A stretch of 64,000 nt of DNA from Pseudanabaena galeata CCNP1313 (GCF_029910235.1 NZ_CP112874.1:2294001-2358000); one strand, 5' to 3'. Shown: positions 18,480 to 27,588, numbered from the stretch's first letter. A program made the numbers and translations. Notes: generated by a model from the letters alone, not told the origin.

Positions 18480-18526
18480 AATTTAAGATAGGATAAGTTT
18501 TTAGAATATAAGCATCTCCATCGAAG

Positions 18527-19705
18527 TTGAATAATCCGCTTTTTTTGATAGGTTTCCCGATATTTTTTTTGCTTTTACAAGTCCCCGCGACACTTGTACT
18601 ACTAAAACGCCTTAGCACAGCCCGCGATCGCACATCACCGTTACTTCCCCTTGAGCCAGCAACCGAAGAATTAGCCAAGCAATCGCCTAAAGTTTCGATA
18701 GTCATCCCTACACTCAATGAGATCGATCGCTTACCGACTTGTTTAGAAGGATTACGAGATCAAGCTGCCAAAGAAATTATTGTGGTGGATAGCCGATCGC
18801 AGGATGGCACACCCGAATATGTGCAGAAATTGCAAAAAGAGTTTCCTATTCCCCTCAAACTAATTACCGACGATCCTCTGCCCGAAGGTTGGGTGGGTCG
18901 TCCTTGGGCTTTACATACAGGATTTTTGCATAGTGATCCAACTAGTGAATGGGTGCTGGGTATCGATGCTGACACCTTGCCGCAAAAGGGACTAGTAGCT
19001 AGTTTTGTGCAGCAAGCCACTGAGGACAATTTTGATATTGTTTCCCTATCACCGAAGTTTATTCTCAAAACCGCAGGTGAACAATGGTTACAACCTGCCC
19101 TATTAATTACCCTGATTTTTCGATTTGGAGCAACAGGCGATCGCACCCAATTTACTGAAGATCGGGTGATGGCAAATGGTCAATGTTTTTTATCCAAGCG
19201 TGCCAAGCTGGTCGAACTAAATGGCTATGAACTTGCCAAGTCTTCATTTTGCGATGATGTTACCCTTGCAAGAGCCGCCGCCCAACGTGGCGCAAAGGTG
19301 GGCTTTCTCGATGGGGCAGCATTGATGCAGGTGCGAATGTATACATCAATGGCGGAAACATGGCGCGAATGGGGGCGATCGCTTGATCTTAAGGATGCCT
19401 CAACTCCAACACAAACCTTTGCTGATTGCCTCTTACTTACGTCTGTTCAAGGTTTACCGATACCTTTGCTAATGGCTCTGTCAATTTGGCAACCTGTACC
19501 ATCGCTACTGATGAATATCTGGTTTTGGCTCAATGCCTTTCTCATATTTATTCGCTGCTTACTAGTATTTGGCATTCGTACTAGTTACACCGAAGTGGGC
19601 TTTTGGTTTTGGCTATCTCCTCTAGCTGATCCCTTTGCCGTAATGCGGATCTGGATTTCCGCACTCACCAAACCCAAAAGTTGGCGCGGGCGCACTTACT
19701 CATAA
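18527..19705 (+). CDS. cruG: Family 2 glycosyltransferase, probably CruG-type carotenoid glycosyltransferase
   Basis: The 392-residue membrane-anchored GT2 enzyme has a hydrophobic N-terminus, then KVSIVIPTLNEIDRLPTCLEGL, the nucleotide-binding VVDSRSQDGTPEYV, a metal-binding DAD (GIDADTLP), and FCDDVTLARAAAQRGAKV. C-terminal hydrophobic stretches add two or three membrane spans. The pattern fits the CruC/CruG group; CruG is implicated in glycosylating myxol carotenoids in cyanobacteria. The start is TTG at 18527 with only a weak GAAG before it; a stop codon lies upstream in frame. Family 2 is certain; the carotenoid substrate is recalled from family resemblance. Confidence 0.72.
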   Translation: MNNPLFLIGFPIFFLLLQVPATLVLLKRLSTARDRTSPLLPLEPATEELAKQSPKVSIVIPTLNEIDRLPTCLEGLRDQAAKEIIVVDSRSQDGTPEYVQKLQKEFPIPLKLITDDPLPEGWVGRPWALHTGFLHSDPTSEWVLGIDADTLPQKGLVASFVQQATEDNFDIVSLSPKFILKTAGEQWLQPALLITLIFRFGATGDRTQFTEDRVMANGQCFLSKRAKLVELNGYELAKSSFCDDVTLARAAAQRGAKVGFLDGAALMQVRMYTSMAETWREWGRSLDLKDASTPTQTFADCLLLTSVQGLPIPLLMALSIWQPVPSLLMNIWFWLNAFLIFIRCLLVFGIRTSYTEVGFWFWLSPLADPFAVMRIWISALTKPKSWRGRTYS

Positions 19706-19756
19706 GACCACATCAGACAATGGGCTTAAGCCCATTGTTATCGCAAATCTTGCTGT

Positions 19757-19840
19757 AACAAACCCCCAAGAAGAATTTTGAAAGCGTCGCAAGGCAACGC
19801 TTTCAAAATTCTTCTTGGTTTGGGGCTATACGCTGAGCGC
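19757..19840. repeat. Palindrome with AAAGCGTCGC core, after cruG
   Basis: CCCCCAAGAAGAATTTTGAAAG-type arms pair around CGTCGCAAGGCAACG. It is a fourth variant of the core/stem family; the right flank ends in GGGGCTATA. Confidence 0.6.
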
Positions 19841-19849
19841 TGCTTGAAG

Positions 19850-20671
19850 CTAGAAAAATGCAACACGACTATCAAATCCTTGACGACGAATAGTTTGGCT
19901 CAAAGTCTCAGCACTACTGCGATCAGGATAGCCCTGCACTTCGATATAAGTGCCACGATAGGAAGAGCGTAATTGAGCATTAGGTGCGATCGCTTGGACT
20001 CGTTGCAACTCCGATACTAAACCCGTGGGAATAATCACGAAGTAGCGTAATTGTGTGCCAGAGGGTGGATTTTGAGCGGTGATCGGCGGAATACTTTGAG
20101 TCGGGAAAGACTGACTTTGTGGGGGAAGCGCTTGAGGCGATCGCACAATTTCGATCGCATTGTTACTAGGAAACCCTGAGTTAGGCACGTTGGGTAATGG
20201 CTCATCTATCCGTACTGTTGGAATCGATTCCACAGGAATTGGCGCGGATGAAATGGGTGGATTGGGAATAGCTGGGATCGAACTTACAGGCGCTGAAGGA
20301 AAAGTTGCAAATTTACTTTGTACAGTTTGGATTTGGGGATTTAGCCCTGCTTGACTAAACTGAGCAGCACGGCGTTGTGCAAGATTTAAGTTATTGAAGC
20401 GTCCTAGTTGCACCACCTGCTCACCTGTGGCTAAGCGACTGACAAATGCGTCGGGCGCTAACACTTTAGCTTGTTGTACATTTGCCACATTGGGTAAATA
20501 GACAAGGTACTGCGTGCTGCTGGCATTGGTGGGGACCGCTACTGGGAAGGAGTCATTTGGGAAAGACTGGGCGTTGGCGCTAAAGTCGTTGATCGCAGTG
20601 GTGCTAATACTCAACAGAGATACTAGTCCAAGGGAAACGTTGCGAAGAGTGTTTTGTGTGTGGAGTCTCAT
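19850..20671 (-). CDS. Secreted or periplasmic protein with two SPOR-like domains
   Basis: The start at 20671 gives 273 residues beginning MRLHTQNTLRNVSLGLVSLL, a signal-peptide-like N-terminus; the longer upstream frame adds an unlikely leader. Two similar regions of about 60 residues lie at the N- and C-terminal ends (YLVYLPNVANVQQAKVLAPDA and YFVIIPTGLVSELQRVQAIAP); each ends in SPOR-like QAGLNPQI / RQGFDSRV. They are joined by a proline/serine-rich linker (SSIPAIPNPPISSAPIP). SPOR domains bind denuded peptidoglycan, so a cell-envelope role is likely. Not a characterised family. Confidence 0.65.
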   Translation of the reverse strand: MRLHTQNTLRNVSLGLVSLLSISTTAINDFSANAQSFPNDSFPVAVPTNASSTQYLVYLPNVANVQQAKVLAPDAFVSRLATGEQVVQLGRFNNLNLAQRRAAQFSQAGLNPQIQTVQSKFATFPSAPVSSIPAIPNPPISSAPIPVESIPTVRIDEPLPNVPNSGFPSNNAIEIVRSPQALPPQSQSFPTQSIPPITAQNPPSGTQLRYFVIIPTGLVSELQRVQAIAPNAQLRSSYRGTYIEVQGYPDRSSAETLSQTIRRQGFDSRVAFF

Positions 20672-20759
20672 ATGCTTGAGCTGAAGGTAGCAAAAAATGA
20701 AATTGGGCGCGATTGTACCATACTCTACAAGACTCACGTAATCTCCTTTAGTTTCAAAC

Positions 20760-20890
20760 AGCAATTCTCATTATAAAAATCGGTTTTTTGAAAGCCCGCC
20801 GTTGGCGGGCTTTCAAAAAACCGATTTTGGTGTTTCTAGCGCCGAAGGCGCTGGAAACACCAAAATCGGTTTCATAATGAGAAAATAGCT
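20760..20890. repeat. Double-palindrome repeat with AATTCTCATTATAAAA ends, copy 1
   Basis: Inverted ends AGCAATTCTCATTATAAAA and TTTCATAATGAGAAAATAGCT enclose two adjacent palindromes: CGGTTTTTTGAAAGCCCGCC / complement, and TTTTGGTGTTTCTAGCGCC / complement. A second full copy is at 38657-38782 and a partial one at 22419-22470, with different inner stems. Confidence 0.65.
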
Positions 20891-20892
20891 TG

Positions 20893-20921
20893 AAGGGCGG
20901 CGCTTTGCGCCGCCCTTCACT
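20893..20921. terminator. Hairpin overlapping the proA stop codon
   Basis: TGAAGGGCGGCGC / GCGCCGCCCTTCA around TTT; the right arm reaches into the proA stop codon at 20920-20922. Confidence 0.65.
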
Positions 20922-22257
20922 ATAAATCGCGATGGGTAAAGGCTTTAGCCTTTGCACCTGTGTAGTTAGCCACGATATGACCATCACCCACAAGGCGATA
21001 CTTATAAGTAACTAGCCCTTCTAAACCCACTGGCCCACGAGGCGGCATTTTGCTGGTGCTAATGCCCACTTCTGCACCAAAGCCATAGCGGAAACCGTCA
21101 GCAAATCTGGTTGAACAGTTGTGAAATACCCCAGCAGCATCGATATCGCTCATAAATATCTCGGCGATCGCTTGATTTTCGGTGACGATCGCTTCGGTAT
21201 GTTTCGAGCCGTAGATAGTGATATGGGTGATCGCCTCATCTAAAGAATCAACAATTTTGATGGACAAAATCAAATCACAATATTCCGTTGACCAGTCGGA
21301 TGCTTTTGCAGGATTGATCGCCATGATTTCCAGAGAGCGATCGCAGCCACGTAGCTCTACACCACGCTCTTGCAAAGCAGGTAAAGCTAAAGGCAAGAAT
21401 TTAGAGGCGATCGCTTTATGTACTAACATCGTCTCGATCGCATTACAAGCCGCAGGATATTGGGTTTTGCTATCGACTGCGATCGCTACAGCTTTTTCCA
21501 AATCCGCCGACTCATCTACATATAAATGGCAGACTCCATCGGCATGACCGAGAACGGGAATATGCGTATTGTCTTGGATGTAGCGCACAAACTGATTAGA
21601 ACCTCTAGGAATAATCAGATCGATCAGTTTATCCATCTTTAAAATAGCCAAGGTTTCGGCGCGGGTGGTCAATAGCTGCACCACATTTGGCGATACGCCA
21701 CCCTGTTTTGTAAATAGCTCTTCTAACGCTTTGTACATGACCAAAGCGATCGCTTCACAGGAATGTACTGCTTCACTACCACCTTTGAGAATCACGCCGT
21801 TACCTGACTTAATACCTAGCGCTGCAATTTGGGTAACAGCATCAGGACGCGCTTCAAAAATTACCCCGATTACGCCCAATGGGCAAGACAAACGCTCTAA
21901 TACTAAGCCTGCATCTAGCTCACGATGAATTTGGCGATCGCCAATGGGATCTTCAAGGCGAATTACATCGCGCACACCTGCGATCATGCCCTTCAGTTTA
22001 TTGGCATCCAGTTTGAGGCGGGCGATCAAGGCGCTGGACAATTGGTTCGCATTAGCCGCAGCGATATCCTTTTGATTAGCTACCAAAATCATTTCAGTTT
22101 GTTGCTCTAGAGCAATTGCGATCGCTTCTAAAGCAGCATTTTTGGAAGCAGACGGCAATTTCGCTAAGGCGATCGTAGCCGTGCGAGTGCGTTGGATCGA
22201 CTCTAATAAATCTTGTGGCAAATCCTGTGACAAATCTATAGATACATTCCCAGACAC
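20920..22257 (-). CDS. proA: Gamma-glutamyl phosphate reductase
   Basis: The enzyme reduces gamma-glutamyl phosphate to glutamate semialdehyde with NADPH, the second step of proline synthesis. The 445-residue sequence shows the family's [25 protein letters not shown], the catalytic cysteine in [12 protein letters not shown], and the C-terminal [20 protein letters not shown]. The length is slightly longer than the usual 415-430 because of N- and C-terminal extensions. No proB is nearby. The gene ends in a GC hairpin. Confidence 0.95.
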   Translation of the reverse strand: MSGNVSIDLSQDLPQDLLESIQRTRTATIALAKLPSASKNAALEAIAIALEQQTEMILVANQKDIAAANANQLSSALIARLKLDANKLKGMIAGVRDVIRLEDPIGDRQIHRELDAGLVLERLSCPLGVIGVIFEARPDAVTQIAALGIKSGNGVILKGGSEAVHSCEAIALVMYKALEELFTKQGGVSPNVVQLLTTRAETLAILKMDKLIDLIIPRGSNQFVRYIQDNTHIPVLGHADGVCHLYVDESADLEKAVAIAVDSKTQYPAACNAIETMLVHKAIASKFLPLALPALQERGVELRGCDRSLEIMAINPAKASDWSTEYCDLILSIKIVDSLDEAITHITIYGSKHTEAIVTENQAIAEIFMSDIDAAGVFHNCSTRFADGFRYGFGAEVGISTSKMPPRGPVGLEGLVTYKYRLVGDGHIVANYTGAKAKAFTHRDL

Positions 22258-22343
22258 GTTAATCTCTATTACTTTTCGTGGATTACATTTGAGCTTTGGG
22301 CATCGCCTTTGAGTGTAGGGCTACTGCGTAAGTCTTATCTTAT

Positions 22344-22470
22344 AGCAATGCAAGCCTTGCTTAGGGCATAAAACCCAAAAGCAGAGTGGCGGAGCTTTGC
22401 TCCGCCACTCTGCTCACTATAAAGCCCGCCAACGGCGGGCTTTTATAAAACCGATTTAGATAATGAAAAT
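22344..22470. repeat. Composite repeat: GCTTAGGGCATAAAACCC unit plus half of the AATTCTCATTAT unit
   Basis: TATAGCAATGCAAGCCTTGC and TTAGGGCATAAAACCCAAA precede a perfect hairpin (22381-22413, GCAGAGTGGCGGAGC around TTT). It is followed by AAAGCCCGCC-AAC-GGCGGGCTTT and ACCGATTTAGATAATGAAAA, the end of the double-palindrome repeat. Confidence 0.6.
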
Positions 22471-22481
22471 TGCTAGTAACC

Positions 22482-22850
22482 CTACGATATTCTCAATAAA
22501 GTCCTTACTGTATTCATCAATTCATCTGGGAGAAAAGGCTTGCCAATATAAGCATTTGCCCCTTGTCGATATCCCCAATGGCGATCAGCTTTGGTACATT
22601 TAGACGAACATATAACGATGCTGATATTCCAAGTTTCAGGATTGTCTCTCAGTTTCCGACAAAGCTCATAGCCATTCATTTCAGGCATTACAATATCTAA
22701 AATCGCGAGATCAGGATGTAACACCTCAGCTTGGGCGATCGCTTCCACCCCATTCTTAGCAGTCACAACTTCAAACTGATTGTTTTGAAGTAAATTAGCT
22801 ATCATTTCCCTCTGAGTCTTACTATCTTCAACAACAAGAATTTTGGACAT
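22482..22850 (-). CDS. CheY-like response regulator (PilH-like)
   Basis: A single receiver domain of 122 residues: acidic pocket Glu8-Asp9 (VVEDSKTQ), phosphoacceptor Asp52 (AILDIVMPEMNG) and the conserved lysine in IGKPFLPDEL. The wording KILVVEDSKTQREMI and WGYRQGANAYIGKPF matches the PilH/PixH class of cyanobacterial chemotaxis regulators for type IV pilus motility. There is no kinase beside it. It is divergent from a NarL-type regulator 428 bases away; this gap holds a 101-bp MITE and no gene. Confidence 0.85.
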   Translation of the reverse strand: MSKILVVEDSKTQREMIANLLQNNQFEVVTAKNGVEAIAQAEVLHPDLAILDIVMPEMNGYELCRKLRDNPETWNISIVICSSKCTKADRHWGYRQGANAYIGKPFLPDELMNTVRTLLRIS

Positions 22851-23131
22851 CGAAGAAATCCTCTAAGTTCTACATTTTCATCCTAGAACTGAGGTAGAAA
22901 TTGCACATGAAGACTAAGTCCTGAATTTACTAGTACTTTAGTCCCATTCAAAATTGGGACTATCGCTACTTGTTCGTTAATATATAAACAGCTAATTTAA
23001 GGTAATACCAATCTGCACAAATAAACCAAGAACTCAAGCTCTTGGTTAAAAGCTCAAGTCTGCTGATGCAGTCTGAAGAATACTTCTAATTAAACCGTTT
23101 CAACAGGTTTGCGCTTTTAGCTCGTATTTGA

Positions 23132-23232
23132 TACCAAAGCACAAAATGGCTACGCCATTTTGTGCTTTAAAAACCCTTACTGGGTTTGGTTTGTAATTCA
23201 CAAAAGTGTGGCAATACTTTCGTGAATTGGTA
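23132..23232 (-). mobile_element. 101-bp MITE with TNA duplication, copy 1
   Basis: Starts TACCAAAG and ends GAATTGGTA, flanked by TGA at 23129-23131 and 23233-23235. It contains CACAAAATGGC-TAC-GCCATTTTGTG, an AAACCC...GGGTTT pair and CACAAAAGTGTG-type arms. It is inverted relative to copies at 43030 and 53830 and lies 46 bases upstream of the NarL-type regulator. Confidence 0.85.
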
Positions 23233-23278
23233 TGAGTACTTGAGTGCAGGGCGATCGCCCAAAGCATAGGTAATTCCC

Positions 23279-23920
23279 ATGACAATCCGCATTTTACTTG
23301 TTGATGATCATGCATTTATTCGTCGCGCCCTGAAGATTTCTCTTGGCGATGAATCTTCTTTGGAAATTGTTGGAGAAGCCGAAAATGGAAACTTAGCGAT
23401 CGCCCAAGTAGAGAGCCTCCAGCCAGATGTTGTTCTCATGGATATCCAAATGCCTCTTATGGATGGAGTGGAAGCCACTAAACAAATTTGCGATCGCTTC
23501 CCCGAAACAAAAGTTCTAATTCTCACCGTTGATGATACAGAAGAATATGTTTCACAAGCTTTGAAATATGGAGCATCAGGATATATCTTAAAGAATACGT
23601 CTCCCGAAGAATTATCATTCGCAATTCAAGCTGTCTATCGAGGCTATATGCACTTAGACTTAAACTTAGGTCGAAAAGTAATTGCCCGAATTCCTGAGAT
23701 TTCCGAAGTATCTACAACTGATTGGGATAAACTCACTCCTAGAGAGCAACAAATAGTAAAATTAATCGCTACTGGCGCAAATAATGATGAAATAGCTAAT
23801 CAGCTTTATATATCCACAAGAACTGTCAAAAATCACATTACCAATATTTTGAGTCAGCTAAATTTACGCAACAGAACTCAGATTGCGATCTTAGTTACTT
23901 CGATTCTTAACTATTCGTAA
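23279..23920 (+). CDS. NarL/FixJ-family response regulator
   Basis: The 213-residue protein joins an N-terminal receiver (Asp9-Asp10 in LLVDDHAF, phosphoacceptor Asp55 in VVLMDIQMPLMDGVEA, Lys near residue 105 in YILKNTSPEE) to a C-terminal LuxR-type helix-turn-helix (LTPREQQIVKLIATGANNDEIANQLYISTRTVKNHITNI). It should bind DNA as a phosphorylation-dependent dimer. No cognate kinase is adjacent, as is common in cyanobacteria. Targets are unknown. Confidence 0.92.
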   Translation: MTIRILLVDDHAFIRRALKISLGDESSLEIVGEAENGNLAIAQVESLQPDVVLMDIQMPLMDGVEATKQICDRFPETKVLILTVDDTEEYVSQALKYGASGYILKNTSPEELSFAIQAVYRGYMHLDLNLGRKVIARIPEISEVSTTDWDKLTPREQQIVKLIATGANNDEIANQLYISTRTVKNHITNILSQLNLRNRTQIAILVTSILNYS

Positions 23921-23923
23921 CTG

Positions 23924-24015
23924 ATAAGTAGCTCACCATAATTAAAACCTAAAACCAGAAGCTATGCCGCCCGCAACGCAGGCGGCACAGCTTTCTAAGT
24001 TTTGAGTTTACTTAT
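23924..24015. repeat. AAGTAGCT-ended repeat, copy 2
   Basis: GATAAGTAGCTCACC and AGTTTACTTATC form the ends; the centre is GCCGCCCGC-AAC-GCAGGCGGC. Same body as 17231 but a different inner stem. Confidence 0.65.
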
Positions 24016-24054
24016 CTACTTATTACATGGCACAAAATCTAATCTTGATCAACA

Positions 24055-24205
24055 TATAGCAATCCTAAATAGGTTGTGAGAGTGCGCCCCTTCGGGGCGC
24101 ACTCTCAAACTTACAGAAATCATCAATCAAACAAATCAAAATATTTTTTGAAAGTGTTGCTTTGCAACACTTTCAAAAAATATTTTGATTTGTGTTTGGG
24201 CTCAA
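24055..24205. repeat. Truncated TATAGC repeat followed by AAAGTGTTGC-core palindrome
   Basis: TATAGCAATCCTAAATAGG and GAGAGTGCGCCCC-TTC-GGGGCGCACTCTC (to about 24110) lack the usual right end. A perfect palindrome follows: CAAATCAAAATATTTTTTG with its complement around AAAGTGTTGCTTTGCAACACTTT. No gene occurs in the 380 bases before folB-rnhA. Confidence 0.6.
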
Positions 24206-24300
24206 AACTCTGTAATAGTATTCTGTAGTTCACTAAAGTAGACTTTAGCTTCTAGCCAAGAACTTGAGTTTTTGGTTTATTTTCAATTAGCATCAACCAA

Positions 24301-25215
24301 ATGACAAGCAAAATTTATTTAAAAGGCGTAAGAGCCTATGGATATGTAGGATATCTTCCTGAAGAAAATGTATTGGGGCAGTGGTTTGAGGTGGAGGGTA
24401 CCCTATGGGTAGATTTTGAGCAATCTACCCATAGCGATGAAATTGAAGATACGGTTAACTATATTTCCTGTATTCGCAAGATTGAGACTTTAATTCAGAC
24501 GCAGAAATTTAAATTGATTGAGAGATTGGTTGGGGCGATCGCTGACAGCCTACTCGAAGACACAAAAATCTCTCAGGTCGAGGTGAAGGTCATCAAGCAT
24601 CCGCCAATTCCAAATTTCTTAGGTTCAGTTGCTGTGGAAATTGTGCGATCGCGTTCTCAAATCACCTCTAAAAATGCAACTACAAAATTAGAATCAGCAC
24701 CAGAATCCATAAATTTTCCTCAACCCAAAACAATCCCTAACGCCCAATTCCCAATCCCCAGTTCAACCGAAGCTAAAATCATCAGCATCCACACTGATGG
24801 AGCCTGTTCCAAAAATCCAGGGCCTGGGGGTTGGGGTGTAGTTGTTCATTTCTCTGATGGTAGTACTAAAGAACTGGGCGGCGGTATTCGTGAAACTACT
24901 AATAATCAAATGGAACTACAAGGAGCGATCGCAGCTCTAGAATTTCTCGCCAGCCATAAACAATCCACGCCTGTCGATCTCTACACTGATAGTAAATATG
25001 TTCTAGATGGCATTACCAAATGGATCAAGGGTTGGAAAAAGAATGGTTGGAAAACTAAGGATAATAAGCCCGTCAAGAATCAAGAGTTTTGGCAACAACT
25101 CGATCCTCTCAATACTGCAAATATTCGATGGCATTGGGTAGAAGGACATTCTGGAGATCCTGATAATGAGCGATGCGATGCGATCGCTCGCAGCTACACT
25201 GCCAAGTATATGTAA
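24301..25215 (+). CDS. Dihydroneopterin aldolase - ribonuclease HI fusion
   Basis: A 304-residue protein joining two unrelated enzymes. Residues 1-118 are a FolB-like aldolase (folate pathway): Glu21/Glu22 in LPEENVLGQ, Tyr54 in DTVNYISC and Lys99 in [10 protein letters not shown] are the expected active-site residues. Residues 158-304 are a complete RNase HI: Asp166 in [18 protein letters not shown], Glu205 in NNQMELQGA, Asp230 in YTDSKYV, His283 and Asp293 in [15 protein letters not shown]. The linker (about 119-157) is proline-rich and encoded by CCCAATTCCCAATCCCCAG-like DNA that resembles dispersed cyanobacterial short repeats. The frame is continuous. Both halves look catalytically intact; the fusion itself is unusual. 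Confidence 0.88.
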   Translation: MTSKIYLKGVRAYGYVGYLPEENVLGQWFEVEGTLWVDFEQSTHSDEIEDTVNYISCIRKIETLIQTQKFKLIERLVGAIADSLLEDTKISQVEVKVIKHPPIPNFLGSVAVEIVRSRSQITSKNATTKLESAPESINFPQPKTIPNAQFPIPSSTEAKIISIHTDGACSKNPGPGGWGVVVHFSDGSTKELGGGIRETTNNQMELQGAIAALEFLASHKQSTPVDLYTDSKYVLDGITKWIKGWKKNGWKTKDNKPVKNQEFWQQLDPLNTANIRWHWVEGHSGDPDNERCDAIARSYTAKYM

Positions 25216-25373
25216 GTTATACCTATTCACGAAGGTGTGGCAACAGGTTTCTGTAGAAGTGAAGTTGCTCATTTTTGGTTGCCTCACGCTTGGAAATCAT
25301 TGTAAAGCTTAGCTTTTGCCTCTATAGTTTGTAGCGCGATCGCCTATCGCCAAACCTGAAGTCCAGAGATTAA

Positions 25374-25436
25374 GATCCCCGACTTTTTTTGAGAATTTGC
25401 AAATCACTTTTGATAGCAAAGAAAAAGTCGGGGATC
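25374..25436. repeat. Inverted repeat GATCCCCGACTTTTT
   Basis: GATCCCCGACTTTTT pairs with AAAAAGTCGGGGATC across a 33-base loop, downstream of the folB-rnhA gene. It could be a terminator or a short palindromic repeat. Confidence 0.5.
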
Positions 25437-25475
25437 TGGGCAGTTACAGGTTACTTTTGATTGCAGGAATGACCA

Positions 25476-25612
25476 TTAAGAATCTCTAGCTCTTTTCGCC
25501 TGTTGTCGCCATTCCTCTAATTTCTCTTCGGTAATGGGATTTTTTCCTGCCTTTAGCTCCTCAAGCCACCCTTTTACTTCCTCATCTCCAAAGCTTAGAT
25601 AGTCAGCACCTT
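25476..25612 (-). pseudogene. C-terminal remnant of an unidentified gene
   Basis: About 45 codons are open to a stop at 25476-25478, with a convincing protein-like, charged sequence (LSFGDEEVKGWLEELKAG, KLEEWRQQAKRARDS). The upstream part is missing because the truncated transposase of 25595-25984 joins it in a different frame. Family unknown. Confidence 0.45.
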
Positions 25613-25984
25613 CTGCTTAGAGTCAGTCTGATTGGTCACAGTACATTTGATGCTTTTGCCATCCATCGCCAGCCATTGTCCTGATTCTCCTGTCTGGCTA
25701 TTTTTACACCACTCGTTAAACAGTTTCACGAGTGGTTCGATTTCTACTCCCTGAATGACACGGCGAAAGGTTGAATATGACGGGATTCGGCTCTCGGTTG
25801 GTAGCTCTAGCATTGTTTGCAGGGTTCCCCAATGTTTCTCACAAAAATCGGCTAATGGGCGATATCCGTGATAGCCACACAATACTTCCAGCAAGGTTAA
25901 GCACATTACTAACCATAGTGGATGGCGTTTACCTTTGCTTTTTCGATGGTCTGGGATCTGCTTTAATTGTTCTATAAAGTTCAT
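25595..25984 (-). pseudogene. Truncated ISAs1-type (H-repeat associated) transposase
   Basis: The 129-codon frame begins MNFIEQLKQIPDHRKSKGKR with LWLVMCLTLLEVLCGYHGYRPLADF, the N-terminal region of ISAs1-family transposases, and reaches AMDGKSIKCT, which holds the first catalytic Asp. After QTDSKQ it runs out of frame into unrelated sequence, so about two thirds of the enzyme is missing. A 10-base inverted repeat (ATGGTCTGGT at 25983-25992 and ACCAGACCAT at 26014-26023) overlaps the start codon and could hide it from ribosomes. The remnant should be inactive. Confidence 0.75.
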
Positions 25985-26156
25985 GGTCTGGTCTTGCTTT
26001 TTGCTTAGCTTTTACCAGACCATTTTTTACTATTTTGGCTACTTGTTTTTCTGTAACCTCAGCCCACTCTCCCTTCCCGAAAATGAAACCACCCTGCCTC
26101 TTGGGAGAAGGGGTTGGGGGATGAGGGTAGATTTTCTATCTGCGTAAGGTGAGTTA

Positions 26157-26193
26157 AATAAGCAAAGGGTCGCTTCGCGACCCTTTGCTTATT
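26157..26193. terminator. Hairpin at the end of plsY
   Basis: AATAAGCAAAGGGTCGC pairs perfectly with GCGACCCTTTGCTTATT around TTC; it covers the plsY stop at 26189-26191. Confidence 0.7.
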
Positions 26194-26845
26194 CTGGTTT
26201 GCTTTCAGTTTTAAAACTTAGCTCTGTGCCATTGAGAATACGCTCAATGTTAGAGCGATGCAGCCAAATTATAAAGATGCAGCCCACAGTTACAAAACTT
26301 GAATAAATGATATCCCCTTGCAATGTCCACATGAAAACAGGGGCGGCGGCGGCGGCAGCGATCGAGCTAATCGAAACAGTACGCCAAATTGCCATAGTTG
26401 CCAACCAAATACTAAAAGCAGCGATCGCCGCGATCCAATTCAACATACACAAAATTCCCACCCCTGTCGCCACAGACTTACCACCCTTAAACCCCAACCA
26501 CACTGGACGGCTGTGACCAATCAGCGCTAGCATCCCTGCCCCAATCACAAATAGGGATAAATTATTAGTAATCGGTGCTTGAGTATAGCCAAACGTTGAA
26601 GCCAAGAGCATCTGCAAGTAATTCGCCGATTGCATCATGTAAATGGCGATCGCCCCCTTCGCAAAATCGGTCACAAATACAGTAATTCCCGCCAACTTGC
26701 CCACATTGCGCCAGACATTGGTTGCTCCTGTCGAGCCTGAGCCAAGCTCACGAATGTCTATACCCGCCATCCGTCCCACCAAATAACCTGTGGGGAAAGA
26801 TCCTAAAAGATAGGCGATCGCAAGCAACAGATAGGGAAACCACAT
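26189..26845 (-). CDS. plsY: Acyl-phosphate:glycerol-3-phosphate acyltransferase PlsY
   Basis: This membrane enzyme makes lysophosphatidic acid from acyl-phosphate, the first step of phospholipid synthesis. The 218-residue sequence shows the three conserved PlsY motifs: LLGSFPTGYLVGR, GSGSTGATNVWRNVGK and GHSRPVWLGFKGGKSVATGVG, with about five membrane spans. An alanine run (SIAAAAAAP) lies in a loop. It appears to stand alone, bounded by hairpins. Confidence 0.94.
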   Translation of the reverse strand: MWFPYLLLAIAYLLGSFPTGYLVGRMAGIDIRELGSGSTGATNVWRNVGKLAGITVFVTDFAKGAIAIYMMQSANYLQMLLASTFGYTQAPITNNLSLFVIGAGMLALIGHSRPVWLGFKGGKSVATGVGILCMLNWIAAIAAFSIWLATMAIWRTVSISSIAAAAAAPVFMWTLQGDIIYSSFVTVGCIFIIWLHRSNIERILNGTELSFKTESKPE

Positions 26846-26861
26846 AAGCTGTATTTCATAA

Positions 26862-27022
26862 ACAATAGGGGCTAGCGCAAGCGCTACCCCTATTCTCTAA
26901 TATTGTGGTAATTACAGCGCTTTGCGCTTTCTAAAAACCAAAGGAAATTTTAAAAGTTTCCCTTTAGTACATAAAACCCAAATAGTGTGAGGCGGCGCGA
27001 AGCGCCGCCTCACACTATTTGG
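26862..27022. repeat. Cluster of palindromic repeats between plsY and the small protein gene
   Basis: Contains AATAGGGGCTAGCGC / GCGCTACCCCTATT (26862-26893), a diffuse AAGGAAATTTTAAAAGTTTCCCTT palindrome (about 26941-26964), and AAAACCCAAATAGTGTGAGG with its complement around the GGCGGCGCGAAGCGCCGCC core (26972-27022), the same stem as at 6052. Confidence 0.65.
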
Positions 27023-27073
27023 CTATCGATTAAAAAAAGGAGACGCATTGCGTCTCCTTTTTTTAATCGATAG
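27023..27073. terminator. Terminator of the 68-residue protein gene
   Basis: CTATCGATTAAAAAAAGGAG plus ACGC pairs with its full complement around ATT; its T-rich arm covers the stop codon at 27063-27065. It acts in either direction. Confidence 0.7.
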
Positions 27074-27269
27074 AAATAGATTGTGGACCGTCATTTTTGC
27101 CATTATTGCTAGCAGAAGTCCCCGTAGTTGGTGTTGCTCCTTGCTTTTCTAGCCAACCCTTTAGAGGATCTTGTTGGAGATCGAGCTTGAGAAAGCCCGA
27201 AACGAGTCCACCAAAGAAAGCAACGGGTTGCCCTACGAACTCATTGAAAATCGGTTTTAGCTCGTCCAT
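27063..27269 (-). CDS. Small conserved hypothetical protein
   Basis: The 68-residue sequence (DELKPIFNEFVGQPVAFFGG, SGFLKLDLQQDPLKGWLEKQG) is compact for its first 45 residues, with a hydrophobic FFGGLVSGFL stretch, then a disordered Thr/Ser/Asn tail. It has the look of a conserved cyanobacterial small protein, and the strong terminator overlapping its stop supports a real gene. No function is recognised. The 319-base region upstream has a partial repeat (GCTTTTGCAAGCAAAAGG, GATTACAGCGCTTTGCACTG) and no gene. Confidence 0.6.
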   Translation of the reverse strand: MDELKPIFNEFVGQPVAFFGGLVSGFLKLDLQQDPLKGWLEKQGATPTTGTSASNNGKNDGPQSISID

Positions 27270-27588
27270 AAAAATGCAGAAATATATTTGGGGTTGTTTT
27301 AGTTATCGGTTACAGCCTTTTGCAAGCAAAAGGAATACAAAGGACTTTTTAAAAGTTCTTTGAGTATGATTACAGCGCTTTGCACTGCAATTTTTAGGTC
27401 GTACCTATAACAATTGTATCTTTAAAATCTGGAAAGTTGAAAGGATTACATCCCTCTAGGCTACTTTCACTCTAGTGATTGCTATAATTTCTGATCAAAT
27501 CTAGCAATTTCTCACCATATCGTAGTTAAATCAATCAATGCACTCTTACTAATTTCTGCAAGAGTGGCAAATCTAGAGAATATTTTCG

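Noticed and set aside
20754-20993. 79-codon frame across the repeat after proA
   Set aside because: Composed of palindromic repeat sequence and the antisense of proA.
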